Source: Ancylomarina sp963977525 | Lineage (GTDB): Bacteria; Bacteroidota; Bacteroidia; Bacteroidales; Marinifilaceae | Reading direction: 5' to 3' | Assembly (NCBI GenBank): GCA_963977525.1 | Contig: CAXBPC010000012.1 | Coordinates: 1-64,000, forward strand | Length of the DNA: 64,000 bases | Part shown: in pieces, positions 45,739 to 56,247 of the stretch | Layout of the letters: the number at the start of each line of letters is the position of its first letter | Position numbering within the stretch: the first letter of the stretch is position 1 | Notes under the pieces: generated by a model | Told to the model about the DNA's origin: nothing | The model's input: only the letters and a program-made list of their open reading frames with translations | Database searches by the model: none | Made by a program: the position numbers and the translations under genes

Positions 45739-46835
45739 AAATACTAATAGTTCATACACGAAATGATATTATAAGCGGTGCTGAATATGCAATTACTGAT
45801 ATGTTGAGTGATATTCCATCTGATCTTGAATTTGAAATGATGACCCCTGGATATGGAGTATTGTCAGAGTTTTTAGAGGCTAAAGGTTTTAAGGTACATG
45901 TAAATATATATAGCGGTCCTCGAAGAAAATATCCAGGTCTTTATCAATTTAGTTCTTATTTGTTGATGCGTTGGCTAAAAAAGCAAAAGTTCGATTTAAT
46001 TTTGTGCAATACATTCGCAGCCAGTTTTCGAGTATCCTTGGGTGCTAAATGGGCAGGAATTAAAGTCGCCATTTATACAAGAGAGTACTTTTCGAAAAAG
46101 AAACGAGTTAATTTAAACCAAGTTAGTCGGGCAAATTCTATAATTGCTGTTTCTGAAGATGTTAAAGAGTATTATGGGAATATGCATCCCAATATTAGTG
46201 TTTGTCATGATACTATTGATATTAATTTGATAAATGAACGTGTGAACAATCACAAGGATTTTTCACTTAATAAATCTGCTTTTAATATTGGTTTTATTGG
46301 TCGAATAACCAGGTATAAGCAACCTGATTTAGTTATTCGTGCAATTCCTGACATTATTAAGAAAATTCCCAATGCTCATATTCATATTGTAGGAAAGGCA
46401 GTTAGCCAAGAGTATGATTATGAGATTGGTTTAAAACAATTGGCAAAGGAGTTACAGGTAGATTCTTATGTTACTTTTTGGGGATTTAGGAAAGACTCGA
46501 TAGAGCTTATGAAAGATTTTGATGTTTTGTGTTTAACATCTGATAGAGAACCTTTCCCACGGACAATCCTTGAATCTATGCTAGCTGGAACTCCTGTTGT
46601 ATGTTCAAATACTGGAGGCTGTAAGGAAATGGTTCAAGACAATATAACTGGACTTTATTTTGATGTTTGTGATAATGATAATTCTTTAAGTCTTGCAAAA
46701 GAGATTATTAGGTTGTTTGTTGATCAGAAGTTACATAAAGAAATAGTGACGAATAGCCTTAACTTTATTGAAGAAAAATTTGGTCCGAAAAATCAAATAA
46801 AACATTTTTTTGAAACTCTTAGATTGATCTCATAA
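45735..46835 (+). CDS. Glycosyltransferase family 4
   Basis: A 366-residue GT-B enzyme. The C-terminal nucleotide-binding half is clear: NIGFIGRITRYKQPDLVIRA, then LTSDREPFPRTILESMLAGT with the E-x7-E pair, and PVVCSNTGGCKEMV. Retaining glycosyltransferase acting on the repeat unit. Starts within the previous gene's end (4-bp overlap). Confidence 0.9.
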   Translation: MKILIVHTRNDIISGAEYAITDMLSDIPSDLEFEMMTPGYGVLSEFLEAKGFKVHVNIYSGPRRKYPGLYQFSSYLLMRWLKKQKFDLILCNTFAASFRVSLGAKWAGIKVAIYTREYFSKKKRVNLNQVSRANSIIAVSEDVKEYYGNMHPNISVCHDTIDINLINERVNNHKDFSLNKSAFNIGFIGRITRYKQPDLVIRAIPDIIKKIPNAHIHIVGKAVSQEYDYEIGLKQLAKELQVDSYVTFWGFRKDSIELMKDFDVLCLTSDREPFPRTILESMLAGTPVVCSNTGGCKEMVQDNITGLYFDVCDNDNSLSLAKEIIRLFVDQKLHKEIVTNSLNFIEEKFGPKNQIKHFFETLRLIS

Positions 46836-46849
46836 TATAAAAAATCATA

Positions 46850-47977
46850 ATGAAAGTAGCAATTATTTACGATTTAACTGAGGCAGGGGGAGTTCAAACT
46901 TGTGTCTTGTCTCTTATTAAGGGATTGAATAAAAAAGGCATTAAACCAATAATTTTTTGGGATGAGGCACCTAATAGTGAGTTGTTAATTGAAGCAGGAG
47001 TATCTGTAGATTATGTCCAAATTAAATTCCCTATTGCCCCATCTCGAATCAAAACTATACCTAATTTGTTTCGGTACTTATTGTGGCCATTTAATATGAT
47101 CAAAATTAGTAAGATCCCTTCTGATTTTGACTATGTCTATTCATTTACTGTTAATATTCTAATAGATAAGATTCGTCCACATTTGTTTTATCTCTCAGGG
47201 CCACCTTTGTTGCCCCAGTTAGAATCTAAATCTATTCGATTTAAAATTGCAAAATTTCTTTATAAACTGATGATTCGTCCATTTTATCCTGCATATGAAC
47301 CACAGAGAAAGGCCAATTATGTTATAAATTCACAATATACAGCTAAATTATTCGAAGAAGCTCACAATAGAAAACTTGAGGTTGTTTATCCTTCGAATCA
47401 ATTAAAAATTGAAAACCTCCAGGAAGAGGACCTACCATTTAGAGATACTGTAACATTTTTCAGTCGAATCGTGGACTATAAAAGACCAGAGTTCTTGATG
47501 ATTTTAGCTAAACAGTATCCTGATTTGAAATTTGCAATAATGGGCGGTGTTTCAAAAAATAGAATAGATTATTTAGATAGCTTAAAGAATATGGCTAGTG
47601 ATCAAAATCTAACGAACCTCTCTTTTTATCCCAATGCTTCTCGGAATGACATAGATCAAATTTTAAAAAAGACATTGTTTTACGTATTTCCAGCAATTAA
47701 TGAGCATTTTGGAATTACGACGGTAGAAGCAGTTTTGAAAGGTTGCATTCCTTTTGTTCACGATTCTGGAGGACAAAAAGAAATTGTGCCCTTTAGCCAT
47801 TTGAGATTTAGTGATGAGGATTTTACAACTAAATTCACAGAATTATTGAGTCTGAAAAATGAAGATAAGAACAAGTATCGGCAAAAAATGCATAAGCATA
47901 TATTACTTTTTACAGAAGAGTCATTTATAGACAGAATGATAAATATTTGTATTAATGAGGAACAAGTTGCAGTCTAG
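46850..47977 (+). CDS. Glycosyltransferase family 4
   Basis: A 375-residue GT-B enzyme with LTEAGGVQTCVLSLIKGLN at the N-terminus, FFSRIVDYKRPEFLMILAK, and PAINEHFGITTVEAVLKGC carrying the E-x7-E motif. Probably adds a hexose to the repeat unit. Its end overlaps the polymerase gene by 23 bp. Confidence 0.88.
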   Translation: MKVAIIYDLTEAGGVQTCVLSLIKGLNKKGIKPIIFWDEAPNSELLIEAGVSVDYVQIKFPIAPSRIKTIPNLFRYLLWPFNMIKISKIPSDFDYVYSFTVNILIDKIRPHLFYLSGPPLLPQLESKSIRFKIAKFLYKLMIRPFYPAYEPQRKANYVINSQYTAKLFEEAHNRKLEVVYPSNQLKIENLQEEDLPFRDTVTFFSRIVDYKRPEFLMILAKQYPDLKFAIMGGVSKNRIDYLDSLKNMASDQNLTNLSFYPNASRNDIDQILKKTLFYVFPAINEHFGITTVEAVLKGCIPFVHDSGGQKEIVPFSHLRFSDEDFTTKFTELLSLKNEDKNKYRQKMHKHILLFTEESFIDRMINICINEEQVAV

Positions 47978-49337
47978 AGGATTTAGTCCTTTCATATATT
48001 TCTATATAATAACAGTAGGAGCATTAGTTGGTTTAATACTGAGTAATCAAATTGCTTTTGCTGGCTATGTATTGACATTGACTATTGGGATTGCATTCTT
48101 GTACAGTATCTTTCAAAAAGATACAGCTCCTTTTTTTTCAATGGTGATTTTCATTTATGCTCCTTTTCTGGCTTTTTTAAGACAATATGTAATCTCCTAT
48201 AATGGTATTTCTTTAATACTGTTTGCAGCATTAATCTTATGGTTTATAAACAATAGGCAAATATTTTTGGAAATTATATTTTGTAAAGTTCGAATTGGTA
48301 TTATTCTGTTTGTTTTCCTTTTTGTTGCTTATGGTATGTTTTTAGGAATTCCTATTGAACGATTTATGAAATTTGTCGAGACAGTTTTAGCCCTTTTGCT
48401 ATTTAGTATGGTTTTGAAATCTGTTCGTTATGTAAGAAAATACACCATTTATTTTATAGCAAGTTCTACGCTGATTATTATAAGTCTCCTACAACATATT
48501 GAAACTCGTTTTATAATTGAAGTGGGTGATGCCGTTCATAAAGCGGATCCTAGCGCTTATAGTATTGCTCTTGTTTTATCAGCATTCTTTATTATTGCAG
48601 ATAAAAAATTGTGGATTTCTCAAATGAGTAAGGGATGGTTGCGGAAAATTAAATATCCACTTCTGGCTTTTATTCTTATAATGACAATATTGACAACATC
48701 TAGAATTGGATTTTTTACGTTTGCAGGAAGTTATCTTTTGTTTTTGATTTTAAGCAGGTTTAATATAAAGCAAACATACCCCATATTAATCGTTGTTGGT
48801 TTAAGTTTTGTTTTTATCAGTAATACGAGTTATTCTGAAATAGCTGAGCATTGGTTCAATAAAACATTTAATAATGCAAGGGGGATTTCAGCAGCAACAA
48901 CTGGTCGCGCTGATCAGTGGAAGATGGCTGGAGTCTATTTAGTAAGTGCGCCTTCAGGCAAAATTTTAAGTGGTTTTGGTCCAGGGAAAGGGCCTGTTTT
49001 TAGTCAGAAATATTCTACAAGAATTAATGCGATTGAATCTATGGCTGGAGGATCGTATCAATTACATTCACTGTATCTTAATGTATTAATAGAGTTTGGT
49101 CTAATTGCATTTGTTTGCTTTCTAATATTTTTAGTACGGCGTTTCATGAAAGCTTATTTAATATTCACTAAGTTGAACTTTAAACTCCCCATTTTGGCTT
49201 TGTTTGCCTACATACTTTATATAAGTTCTACTTCTGGTTTAGGGGTTGTGCCGGGTATGTTTATTGCACTATTTCTATTGAGTGTAGATGATTTTAAACG
49301 TAGAAAACCTCTTGTTATAAAAGGAAAAATAACTTAA
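47955..49337 (+). CDS. wzy: O-antigen polymerase/ligase-like protein (Wzy)
   Basis: A 460-residue inner-membrane protein with about 11-12 helices and a large periplasmic loop that holds SGFGPGKGPVFSQK and HSLYLNVLIEFGLI, features of the Wzy_C/O-antigen ligase fold. With Wzx and Wzc in the same operon it most likely polymerises repeat units on the periplasmic side. The start at 47955 overlaps the preceding gene. Confidence 0.82.
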   Translation: MRNKLQSRGFSPFIYFYIITVGALVGLILSNQIAFAGYVLTLTIGIAFLYSIFQKDTAPFFSMVIFIYAPFLAFLRQYVISYNGISLILFAALILWFINNRQIFLEIIFCKVRIGIILFVFLFVAYGMFLGIPIERFMKFVETVLALLLFSMVLKSVRYVRKYTIYFIASSTLIIISLLQHIETRFIIEVGDAVHKADPSAYSIALVLSAFFIIADKKLWISQMSKGWLRKIKYPLLAFILIMTILTTSRIGFFTFAGSYLLFLILSRFNIKQTYPILIVVGLSFVFISNTSYSEIAEHWFNKTFNNARGISAATTGRADQWKMAGVYLVSAPSGKILSGFGPGKGPVFSQKYSTRINAIESMAGGSYQLHSLYLNVLIEFGLIAFVCFLIFLVRRFMKAYLIFTKLNFKLPILALFAYILYISSTSGLGVVPGMFIALFLLSVDDFKRRKPLVIKGKIT

Positions 49338-49494
49338 CAATGATTGCCATTTTTTTTATAATAGAAAAGATCATCTTTTTAGAATTGTGAAGTTGGAGTA
49401 AAGATTGACGAGTTAATTATTTATGAGTACTGAGTGTAAAAGTTGTTTATATAAATTACAATCGAACTAAGAGAGCTATAATATAAAAAAAGAC

Positions 49495-50646
49495 ATGACT
49501 AAAAGAGATCGGTTAACACTAATCGCACACTTACCCCACATTTCAATTGATGGAAAATTTTATTCTTATGAACCATATGTAAGGGAGATGAATTTATGGT
49601 CTGAATTGTTTGAATCTATTGATTTATATACCGAAGTTGTATATGATAAGCCTTCATTTGCAGTTTCTCCAATGCCATCAAATATTACGATTTATGATTT
49701 AGGAATAACTGGTGGCGGAGATAAAAAATCACGTTTAAGGCGATTCTTTCAAACTACAATATTGCCAATACGCTTGTATCGAATTATACGTAAGGCAAAA
49801 TATCTTCATTTCCGTTCTCCTGGTTATACAACTTTCTTTGCAAACGTTGTGAACTATTTTTTGAAAAGAAAAGTAGTTATTAAGTGGGCAACAAGTTTTC
49901 CTCCCCAAAGAGCTATGGGGAAGATTTCAAAGTGGGAGGCCAATTTAATCCTAAAATCAAGTGATAACACTCAAGTCATGTGTTATAATGATATATCAAA
50001 AAGGAATTTTCATTTTTTTTTTCCAGCATTATTCTCAAATAAAGAGTTAAATGAGATAAGTTCTTTGCAAGATAATACCAATTGGGAAGATGTTTCTCAA
50101 TATCGATTTATATGTGTGGGTCGTTTGCATCCCGATAAAAATATTGAATTGATTGTTAGGGGGCTGAGAAGATATATTGATCAGACAGGAGATAATGATT
50201 TTCAGATTGAATTAATAGGGGATGGCCCCTCAAGATCTAATATTGAAGATTTAGCTCAACATTTAGGGATCTCTAAGAATTTGATACTAAGAGGAAGTTT
50301 GCCTTTTAAAGAAGTCTTGCATGAATTGAAGAATGCTAATTTTTTGATTATGCCTGGAGTTAATGAAGGCTGGGGAAAAGTTATTAATGAAGCTTTAGCT
50401 GCCAATTGTATTCCTATAGTTGTAAGTGAAGGAAATGGTGCCAGCGTTCTAAAGCAAATGGGATCTCCGGGTTTGTTTTTTGAAGCTCATGAGAATGGTT
50501 TTTCTCAAATTATACAGGAAGCTATAGCATTGAGCAAAGACAAAATTAATCGATTTATTAAAGTAGGAGCAGAAGCTAATTCTAGTATGACCTTAGAAAA
50601 ATTTAAGGAGAAATTATCATTAGTTTTGGAAACTCTGGATAAATAA
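49495..50646 (+). CDS. Glycosyltransferase family 4
   Basis: A 383-residue GT-B protein. VGRLHPDKNIELIVRGLRRY, the GDGPSRSNIEDLAQHLG nucleotide region and PGVNEGWGKVINEALAANC (E-x7-E-like) are clear. A 157-bp spacer before it suggests a module boundary within the locus. Confidence 0.88.
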   Translation: MTKRDRLTLIAHLPHISIDGKFYSYEPYVREMNLWSELFESIDLYTEVVYDKPSFAVSPMPSNITIYDLGITGGGDKKSRLRRFFQTTILPIRLYRIIRKAKYLHFRSPGYTTFFANVVNYFLKRKVVIKWATSFPPQRAMGKISKWEANLILKSSDNTQVMCYNDISKRNFHFFFPALFSNKELNEISSLQDNTNWEDVSQYRFICVGRLHPDKNIELIVRGLRRYIDQTGDNDFQIELIGDGPSRSNIEDLAQHLGISKNLILRGSLPFKEVLHELKNANFLIMPGVNEGWGKVINEALAANCIPIVVSEGNGASVLKQMGSPGLFFEAHENGFSQIIQEAIALSKDKINRFIKVGAEANSSMTLEKFKEKLSLVLETLDK

Positions 50647-50699
50647 AACATATTATTAGAGGTAAACTCAAATTACAATAATTAATTAAGGTGTTGTAT

Positions 50700-51767
50700 A
50701 TGCGTATTCTTCAATTAATTGATAATCTGAATCCTGGAGGGGCCGAACGTATGGCTGTAAATATAGCTAACGTATTATGTGAGGCGGGGAATGATTCGTT
50801 TTTGTGCATAACTAGGAATACAGGTGGTTTAAGGAAGCACGTCGTAGATGGGATTAAATTACTTTTTTTAAATAAGAAAAGTAGGTTTGATGCTAAGGCG
50901 TTAATTCGTCTTGTGAGATTTGTGTATAAGTATGAAATTGAGGTTGTACATGCCCATTCTTCGTCAGTGTTTTTTGGTGTTTTAGTTAAGATTTTTAAAC
51001 CTACAGTTAAGTTAATATGGCATGACCATTTTGGTAATAGAGAACATGATAGTGGTAAAAATTTATTCTATATCATGTTTTCTATATTATTTGATAGAGT
51101 TATTGTAGTAAATCATAATTTAGAAGCCTGGGCTAAAAATCATCTTTTCGTATCAGATAGGAAGATCGTGTATTTAAAAAACTTTCCTCACTTAAATTTA
51201 AATGGTCATCACATAAACAAATCAGGTTTAATTCAGATTATATATCTAGCAAACTTAAAGAGGCCCAAAAATCATCATTTGCTTGTGGAGTCAATTCATA
51301 CCCTTCAATCTGAATTTGGAAGTAATAGAATAAATGTTGTTCTAGTAGGGGCGTACAAAAATGATGATTATTACACTAGTTTAATATCACTCATTGAGAA
51401 GTATAATTTAAAATCAGTTTTCACTTTTGTTGGTTCTGTATCAGATCCTACAGAGTATTTGTTGAAGGCAGATATAGGAGTTATTTGTTCATCTTTCGAA
51501 GGGTTACCAGTTAGTTTGTTGGAGTATGGTTTAGCAGAACTACCCGTTGTTTCAACCTCAGTTGGTCAGTGTCCAGAAGTTCTCGATTTTGGGAAAGCTG
51601 GATGGTTAGTTGAATCAGGAAATAGTGATAAATTTTCCAAGACCTTAATGCAGGTCCTATCTGATAATAAGACAGCAAAAGAAAGAGCTATAAGACTGAA
51701 AAAATGTGTAATTAGCAAGTATGGAGCAAATTCATTCTTAGAAGAATACTTGAAGCTTATTACTTAG
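50700..51767 (+). CDS. Glycosyltransferase family 4
   Basis: A 355-residue GT-B enzyme from ATG 50700 (GTG at 50691 is an alternative). Motifs: IDNLNPGGAERMAVNIANVL, HAHSSSVFFGVL, IYLANLKRPKNHHLLVESI, and CSSFEGLPVSLLEYGLAELP. The acceptor-loop GGAER and the E-x7-E are typical of GT4. Confidence 0.9.
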   Translation: MRILQLIDNLNPGGAERMAVNIANVLCEAGNDSFLCITRNTGGLRKHVVDGIKLLFLNKKSRFDAKALIRLVRFVYKYEIEVVHAHSSSVFFGVLVKIFKPTVKLIWHDHFGNREHDSGKNLFYIMFSILFDRVIVVNHNLEAWAKNHLFVSDRKIVYLKNFPHLNLNGHHINKSGLIQIIYLANLKRPKNHHLLVESIHTLQSEFGSNRINVVLVGAYKNDDYYTSLISLIEKYNLKSVFTFVGSVSDPTEYLLKADIGVICSSFEGLPVSLLEYGLAELPVVSTSVGQCPEVLDFGKAGWLVESGNSDKFSKTLMQVLSDNKTAKERAIRLKKCVISKYGANSFLEEYLKLIT

Positions 51768-51882
51768 CATAAGTAATAAGTATTGCTGAAAATGCTAAGC
51801 ATTTAAGTGTTTTGCATGTATCAGAAAATTCCAATTGAAAATCATCTAAGTATTGTTCTTGGTATAAACGTGTCACCTATTT

Positions 51883-52923
51883 ATGAGAAAATGTAAATTA
51901 GTTTATATTGGTAATCAACTTTCAAAATATGGTTTTACACCAACCTTAGTTGAAACTTTGGGTGAGCGTTTTAAAAGCGATTTTGAAGTAGTACAAGGGT
52001 CAAACAAACAAAATAAACTGTTTCGTTTATTACATATATGGTGGTTGGTGATTCGAAATAGAAAATCTGATTATTTACTGATTGACACATACAGTACTTC
52101 ATCTTTTTTATATGCTTGGAGTTCTGCGATATTATCCAGATTATTTCATTTGAGATATATACCAATACTTCATGGTGGTAATTTGCCATTAAGAGCTAAA
52201 CAGTCACCAAAACTAATGAAGCAATTTTTGAGTAAAGCATATGAGGTTGTTTGTCCTTCTGATTACTTAAAAGTTGAGATGGAGAAAGTTGTTGGAGGCA
52301 ACTATAAGGTTATTCCGAATTTTATTGATTTGGAGAAGTATTCTTTTGAAATTAAGTCAATTGAAAAAGGTCAGGATATAAGGTTATTGTGGGTACGTTC
52401 ATTTCATGCGATATATAATCCTCAATTAGCAATCAAAGTGCTACATCAATTACACGAGAATGGATCCGATAAGGCAAAGCTTTGTATGGTTGGCCCCAAT
52501 AAAGATGGCTCCCTAGAAAGAACCAAACAGTTGGTTAAAGATTATGATCTAAGCGATTTTGTGAGTTTTACAGGAAAAGTATCACAAAAAGAATGGATTG
52601 CTTTGTCTAAAGATTATAATATCTTCTTAAATACGACAAACATTGATAATACCCCCGTAAGTGTAATGGAGGCTATGGCATTGGGTTTTCCTGTAATAAC
52701 GACTAATGTTGGGGGTATACCATATTTGTTTCAAGATAAAATAGAAGGGATAATGGTAGATCCTAATAATAGTGAGAAGATAGTATCTGCTATTAAAGAT
52801 TTAAAATATTATCCTGAAAAGACAAAGGGAATTAGTTTAGCAGCAAGAAAAAAAGCTTCCGAATGGGATTGGAAAATTGTGAGAATGCAATGGTTGAATT
52901 TATTAGATAATAAAGCATGTTGA
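51883..52923 (+). CDS. Glycosyltransferase family 4
   Basis: A 346-residue GT-B enzyme with LLWVRSFHAIYNPQLAIKVL, CMVGPNKDGSLERTKQLVKD and LNTTNIDNTPVSVMEAMALG. The last is a GT4 donor-site motif. It overlaps the next gene by 7 bp. Confidence 0.9.
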   Translation: MRKCKLVYIGNQLSKYGFTPTLVETLGERFKSDFEVVQGSNKQNKLFRLLHIWWLVIRNRKSDYLLIDTYSTSSFLYAWSSAILSRLFHLRYIPILHGGNLPLRAKQSPKLMKQFLSKAYEVVCPSDYLKVEMEKVVGGNYKVIPNFIDLEKYSFEIKSIEKGQDIRLLWVRSFHAIYNPQLAIKVLHQLHENGSDKAKLCMVGPNKDGSLERTKQLVKDYDLSDFVSFTGKVSQKEWIALSKDYNIFLNTTNIDNTPVSVMEAMALGFPVITTNVGGIPYLFQDKIEGIMVDPNNSEKIVSAIKDLKYYPEKTKGISLAARKKASEWDWKIVRMQWLNLLDNKAC

Positions 52924-54206
52924 ATTTATCGAAAATTATTTTTCAGATTGGAACTAAATATAGAAATCCATCTTTGTGGCAGCATTATACTGAATTGAAA
53001 CAAACAGAAAAATATTCCTTAAAAGAATTACAGTCCTACCAATATAGTCGATTAACGAATTTATTATCATTTGTAGGTGAAAATTCGCCGTATTATAAGA
53101 AGTTATTTAAAGGTTTAAACATTAATACTCAAACGATAACTATTGATGATTTCTTGAGTTTGCCTATTAATTCTAAGAAGGATTTACTGAATAGAAAAGA
53201 AGGTTTTTACGAGAAGGGAATGTTCAAAAAGGAGTTTTTATGCGAAACTTCTGGTACAAGTGGTGAGGTATTAACCTTTAAGCGAAATGAGTCTTGGGAT
53301 TCTTTCAATCGAGCTTCAATGCTAAGGGGGTATTCCTGGCATGGAGTCAAACCATGGGATTCTAATTTATATTTCTGGGGTTATAATACAGATATTTTAC
53401 AGCGAAGAAGAATTCGTTTTTTAGATTTCTTATTAAATCGGTACCGTGTGTTTGATTATAATGAGGAAAGTTTATTGAAACTGTGTAAAAAACTCCCGAA
53501 TGTAAAATATATAGAAGGTTATAGTTCTGTGATTTATGAGTTAGCTAAACTGATGGAGACGAAAGGTGTAAAGCCTAAAAAAATGAAAATGATAAAAGGA
53601 ACTTCTGAAAAGATTTATCCTCATTATCAAGATGTCGTAGAAAAAGTGTTTGGCCAAAAAATAATTAGTGAATATGGAGCTGCAGAAAGTGGTGTGATTG
53701 CTTTTGAATGTACTGAAGGTAATATGCATATAAATATGGAGGGGGTGTATGTTGAGACCGATGAGAATAACGAAATTGTTGTGACTAATCTACATTCTTA
53801 TTCTTATCCAATCATTCGGTATAGATTAGGAGATTCCATCAGATTAGCGCCTAAAGATAAAATATGTAAGTGTGGAAAGCATCACCCAATTATTGAAGAA
53901 GTTAATGGAAGAGTTGGGAAAAGTATTATAGGAGAGATTAAAAAATATCCGAGTTTGACACTTTATTATATTTTTAAGAATATCTATATGAAACATAAAA
54001 CTCAAATCAATTATCAAGCTCATCAGACTCAAAAAGGAAGATTAGATATTTGGTTAAAAGAGAAAACTTCTGAAGAAATGAAAGCCTTGATATTTTCAGA
54101 AGCTAAAAAATATTTCAACACAGACTTAGAATTAAGACTATTCCATAAAACCAATTTTAGACAACAATCAGGGAAGCTTCGTGATTTTATTTCTACAATA
54201 GATTAA
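52917..54206 (+). CDS. CapK/phenylacetate-CoA-ligase-like adenylating protein
   Basis: A 429-residue protein of the CapK/PaaK-like branch of the ANL superfamily. It shows the P-loop variant CETSGTSGEVLTFKR (about residues 110-124), SEYGAAESGVIAFEC, and a C-terminal region with RYRLGDSIRLAPKD. CapK-like proteins occur in many capsule loci with no proven reaction; transfer of an acyl or amino-acid group is suspected. This is the second adenylating enzyme of the locus. Confidence 0.85.
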   Translation: MLNLSKIIFQIGTKYRNPSLWQHYTELKQTEKYSLKELQSYQYSRLTNLLSFVGENSPYYKKLFKGLNINTQTITIDDFLSLPINSKKDLLNRKEGFYEKGMFKKEFLCETSGTSGEVLTFKRNESWDSFNRASMLRGYSWHGVKPWDSNLYFWGYNTDILQRRRIRFLDFLLNRYRVFDYNEESLLKLCKKLPNVKYIEGYSSVIYELAKLMETKGVKPKKMKMIKGTSEKIYPHYQDVVEKVFGQKIISEYGAAESGVIAFECTEGNMHINMEGVYVETDENNEIVVTNLHSYSYPIIRYRLGDSIRLAPKDKICKCGKHHPIIEEVNGRVGKSIIGEIKKYPSLTLYYIFKNIYMKHKTQINYQAHQTQKGRLDIWLKEKTSEEMKALIFSEAKKYFNTDLELRLFHKTNFRQQSGKLRDFISTID

Positions 54207-54213
54207 ATTTATT

Positions 54214-54972
54214 ATGAACAAGCCTTTGGTTTCCATAATTACACCAGTTTATAATTCTGTTTTTTTTTTAGTAGATACGGCGGAGAGTGTATTCTCCCAA
54301 AGCTATGAGAATTGGGAATGGATACTTATTGATGATAGTTCTACAGACAACTCTTGGGAACTACTTGAGCAATTAAGAATTAAAGATGCACGAGTTAAAA
54401 TATTAAGAAATGAATCTAATTCTGGCTCCGGTATTACTAGAAATAAAGCGATAAAAGAGGCAAGAGGTAAATACATAGCATTTTTGGATAGTGATGATAT
54501 TTGGCACAGTCAAAAACTTGAAAAACATGTAAATTTTATGTTGAGAAGAAATATTGGCTTTTCTCATACTTCATATGGCTATTTAGATGAAAAGGGAAAT
54601 GTAATTAAAAGTACTTTCCATGTGAGTAAGAATCCTGTAGAATACAAAGATCTATTAAAGCGTACAGAAATAAGTTGTTTGACAGCAATGTATGATGTAG
54701 AAATAATAGGTAAGTTTTATATGTCTGAACATCGAAGAAAACAAGATTATGCCTTATGGCTTTCAATATTGAAAACTGGTGCGAAATCTTTTGGATTAGA
54801 TGAAGAGTTAGCCTACTACAGACAAAGGAATAATTCAGCAACTAGTAATAAATTTAATTTGATTGGTAAACATTTTTCATTTCTAAGAGAAACTCAAGAA
54901 ATGAATACAATTCAAGCTGCTAAGTATACAATTCTCTGGATGGTAAATGGCTTGGTAAGGTATTATTTATAA
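54214..54972 (+). CDS. Glycosyltransferase family 2
   Basis: A 252-residue GT-A enzyme: VSIITPVYNSVFFLVDTAES, LIDDSSTDNSWELL and the metal motif FLDSDDIWHSQKLEKHV. WbbD/colanic-type GT2 proteins are the closest by motif. Adds one residue to the repeat unit. Confidence 0.9.
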   Translation: MNKPLVSIITPVYNSVFFLVDTAESVFSQSYENWEWILIDDSSTDNSWELLEQLRIKDARVKILRNESNSGSGITRNKAIKEARGKYIAFLDSDDIWHSQKLEKHVNFMLRRNIGFSHTSYGYLDEKGNVIKSTFHVSKNPVEYKDLLKRTEISCLTAMYDVEIIGKFYMSEHRRKQDYALWLSILKTGAKSFGLDEELAYYRQRNNSATSNKFNLIGKHFSFLRETQEMNTIQAAKYTILWMVNGLVRYYL

Positions 54973-55110
54973 TAAAATAATGGCCTATTCTAATTGAATT
55001 GTAATTCTCCTCGTAGTACTTATTGTTAATGTGTTAAAGGATTAACTGACTTGTTTATTAGGAGTCTTTTTTTTGAGAATACTTATCATTAAATCTAATT
55101 TTTGTATAGT

Positions 55111-56082
55111 ATGTTTTTATATGTTCTATATTTTATTTTACTGGTAGGAGGAATTCAAATCTATTTTGTAATTGCTGAAAAATATGACGTAGTAGATAAA
55201 CCAAATCATAGAAGCTCTCACACTGATACGATTATAAGGGGAGGGGGTATTATCTTTTATTTAGGAGCTTTGCTTTGGTTTTTTCGATCAGGATTTGAAT
55301 ACCCTTGGTTTTACCTAGGTTTAACTCTTATAAGTATAATTAGTCTATTAGATGATATTTTTTCACTTTCGAATTGGATTCGATTGATTGCACATTTAAT
55401 AGCAATATTATTGGTGTTCCACGAACTGAACTTGTATTCTGCAACAATACCTTATATAGTAATTTCAGTTGTAGTAAGTATTGGAATTATTAATTTCTAC
55501 AATTTCATGGACGGAATTAATGGTATAACTGGCTTGTACAGTCTTGCTACTATATCTTGTTTTTGGTATATCAATAATTACCTTATAAATTTTATTCAAA
55601 ATGATTTTATTTATTTAGTAGGATTAGCATTATTGGTGTTCGTTTTTTATAATACACGTGTTCGAGCTAAGTGTTTTTCTGGAGATGTTGGAGCAATTAG
55701 TATAGTCTTTATCTTGCTCTTTTTACTTTGGAAATTAGTTAATCAAAGTGGAAATATAAGTTTTTTTATTCTTCTATCTGTATATGGTATTGATTCTGTT
55801 CTAACAATTATTCATCGTTTAATATTAGGTGAAAATATATTTGTAGCTCACAGAAAGCATTTATATCAAATATTGGCCAATGAGTGCCAAATGTCTCATG
55901 TTATTGTAGCTGCTATTTACTCTCTCATACAAGTAATCATATTTATAGGTTATGTGTTTTTATATAACGCGAGTTATAAGATTCATCTAATCTATTTTAT
56001 TACTGTTGCAATATGCTTATCGATAATCTATTTCTTTTTAAAAAAGAAGTTCTATCGTTTACATTTAGATAATGTAAACTAA
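55111..56082 (+). CDS. WecA/MraY-like undecaprenyl-phosphate glycosyl-1-phosphate transferase
   Basis: Starts repeat-unit synthesis by moving a HexNAc-1-phosphate to undecaprenyl phosphate. The 323-residue protein (ATG 55111; a TTG lies 9 bp upstream) has about ten membrane helices. Family motifs: DKPNHRSSHTDTIIRGGG, LDDIFSLSNWIRLIAH and NFYNFMDGINGITG, with aspartates for Mg2+; then FSGDVGAIS and HRKHLYQILAN. No second initiating enzyme (WcaJ type) is found. Confidence 0.9.
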   Translation: MFLYVLYFILLVGGIQIYFVIAEKYDVVDKPNHRSSHTDTIIRGGGIIFYLGALLWFFRSGFEYPWFYLGLTLISIISLLDDIFSLSNWIRLIAHLIAILLVFHELNLYSATIPYIVISVVVSIGIINFYNFMDGINGITGLYSLATISCFWYINNYLINFIQNDFIYLVGLALLVFVFYNTRVRAKCFSGDVGAISIVFILLFLLWKLVNQSGNISFFILLSVYGIDSVLTIIHRLILGENIFVAHRKHLYQILANECQMSHVIVAAIYSLIQVIIFIGYVFLYNASYKIHLIYFITVAICLSIIYFFLKKKFYRLHLDNVN

Positions 56083-56247
56083 TTGTAAGAAATAGATTAA
56101 TAGAACCAATGTGGTTGAATGAACTTACGCCCGTGAACATTTAATAAATGGATTTTTTATGTGTGGGTAGAGTTTATAAGTTGTAAGAGAACTCGTCTGA
56201 TTCTCTTTGTTGTTATTTTTTCAGGTTACTCCTCAATTGTATTTGAT

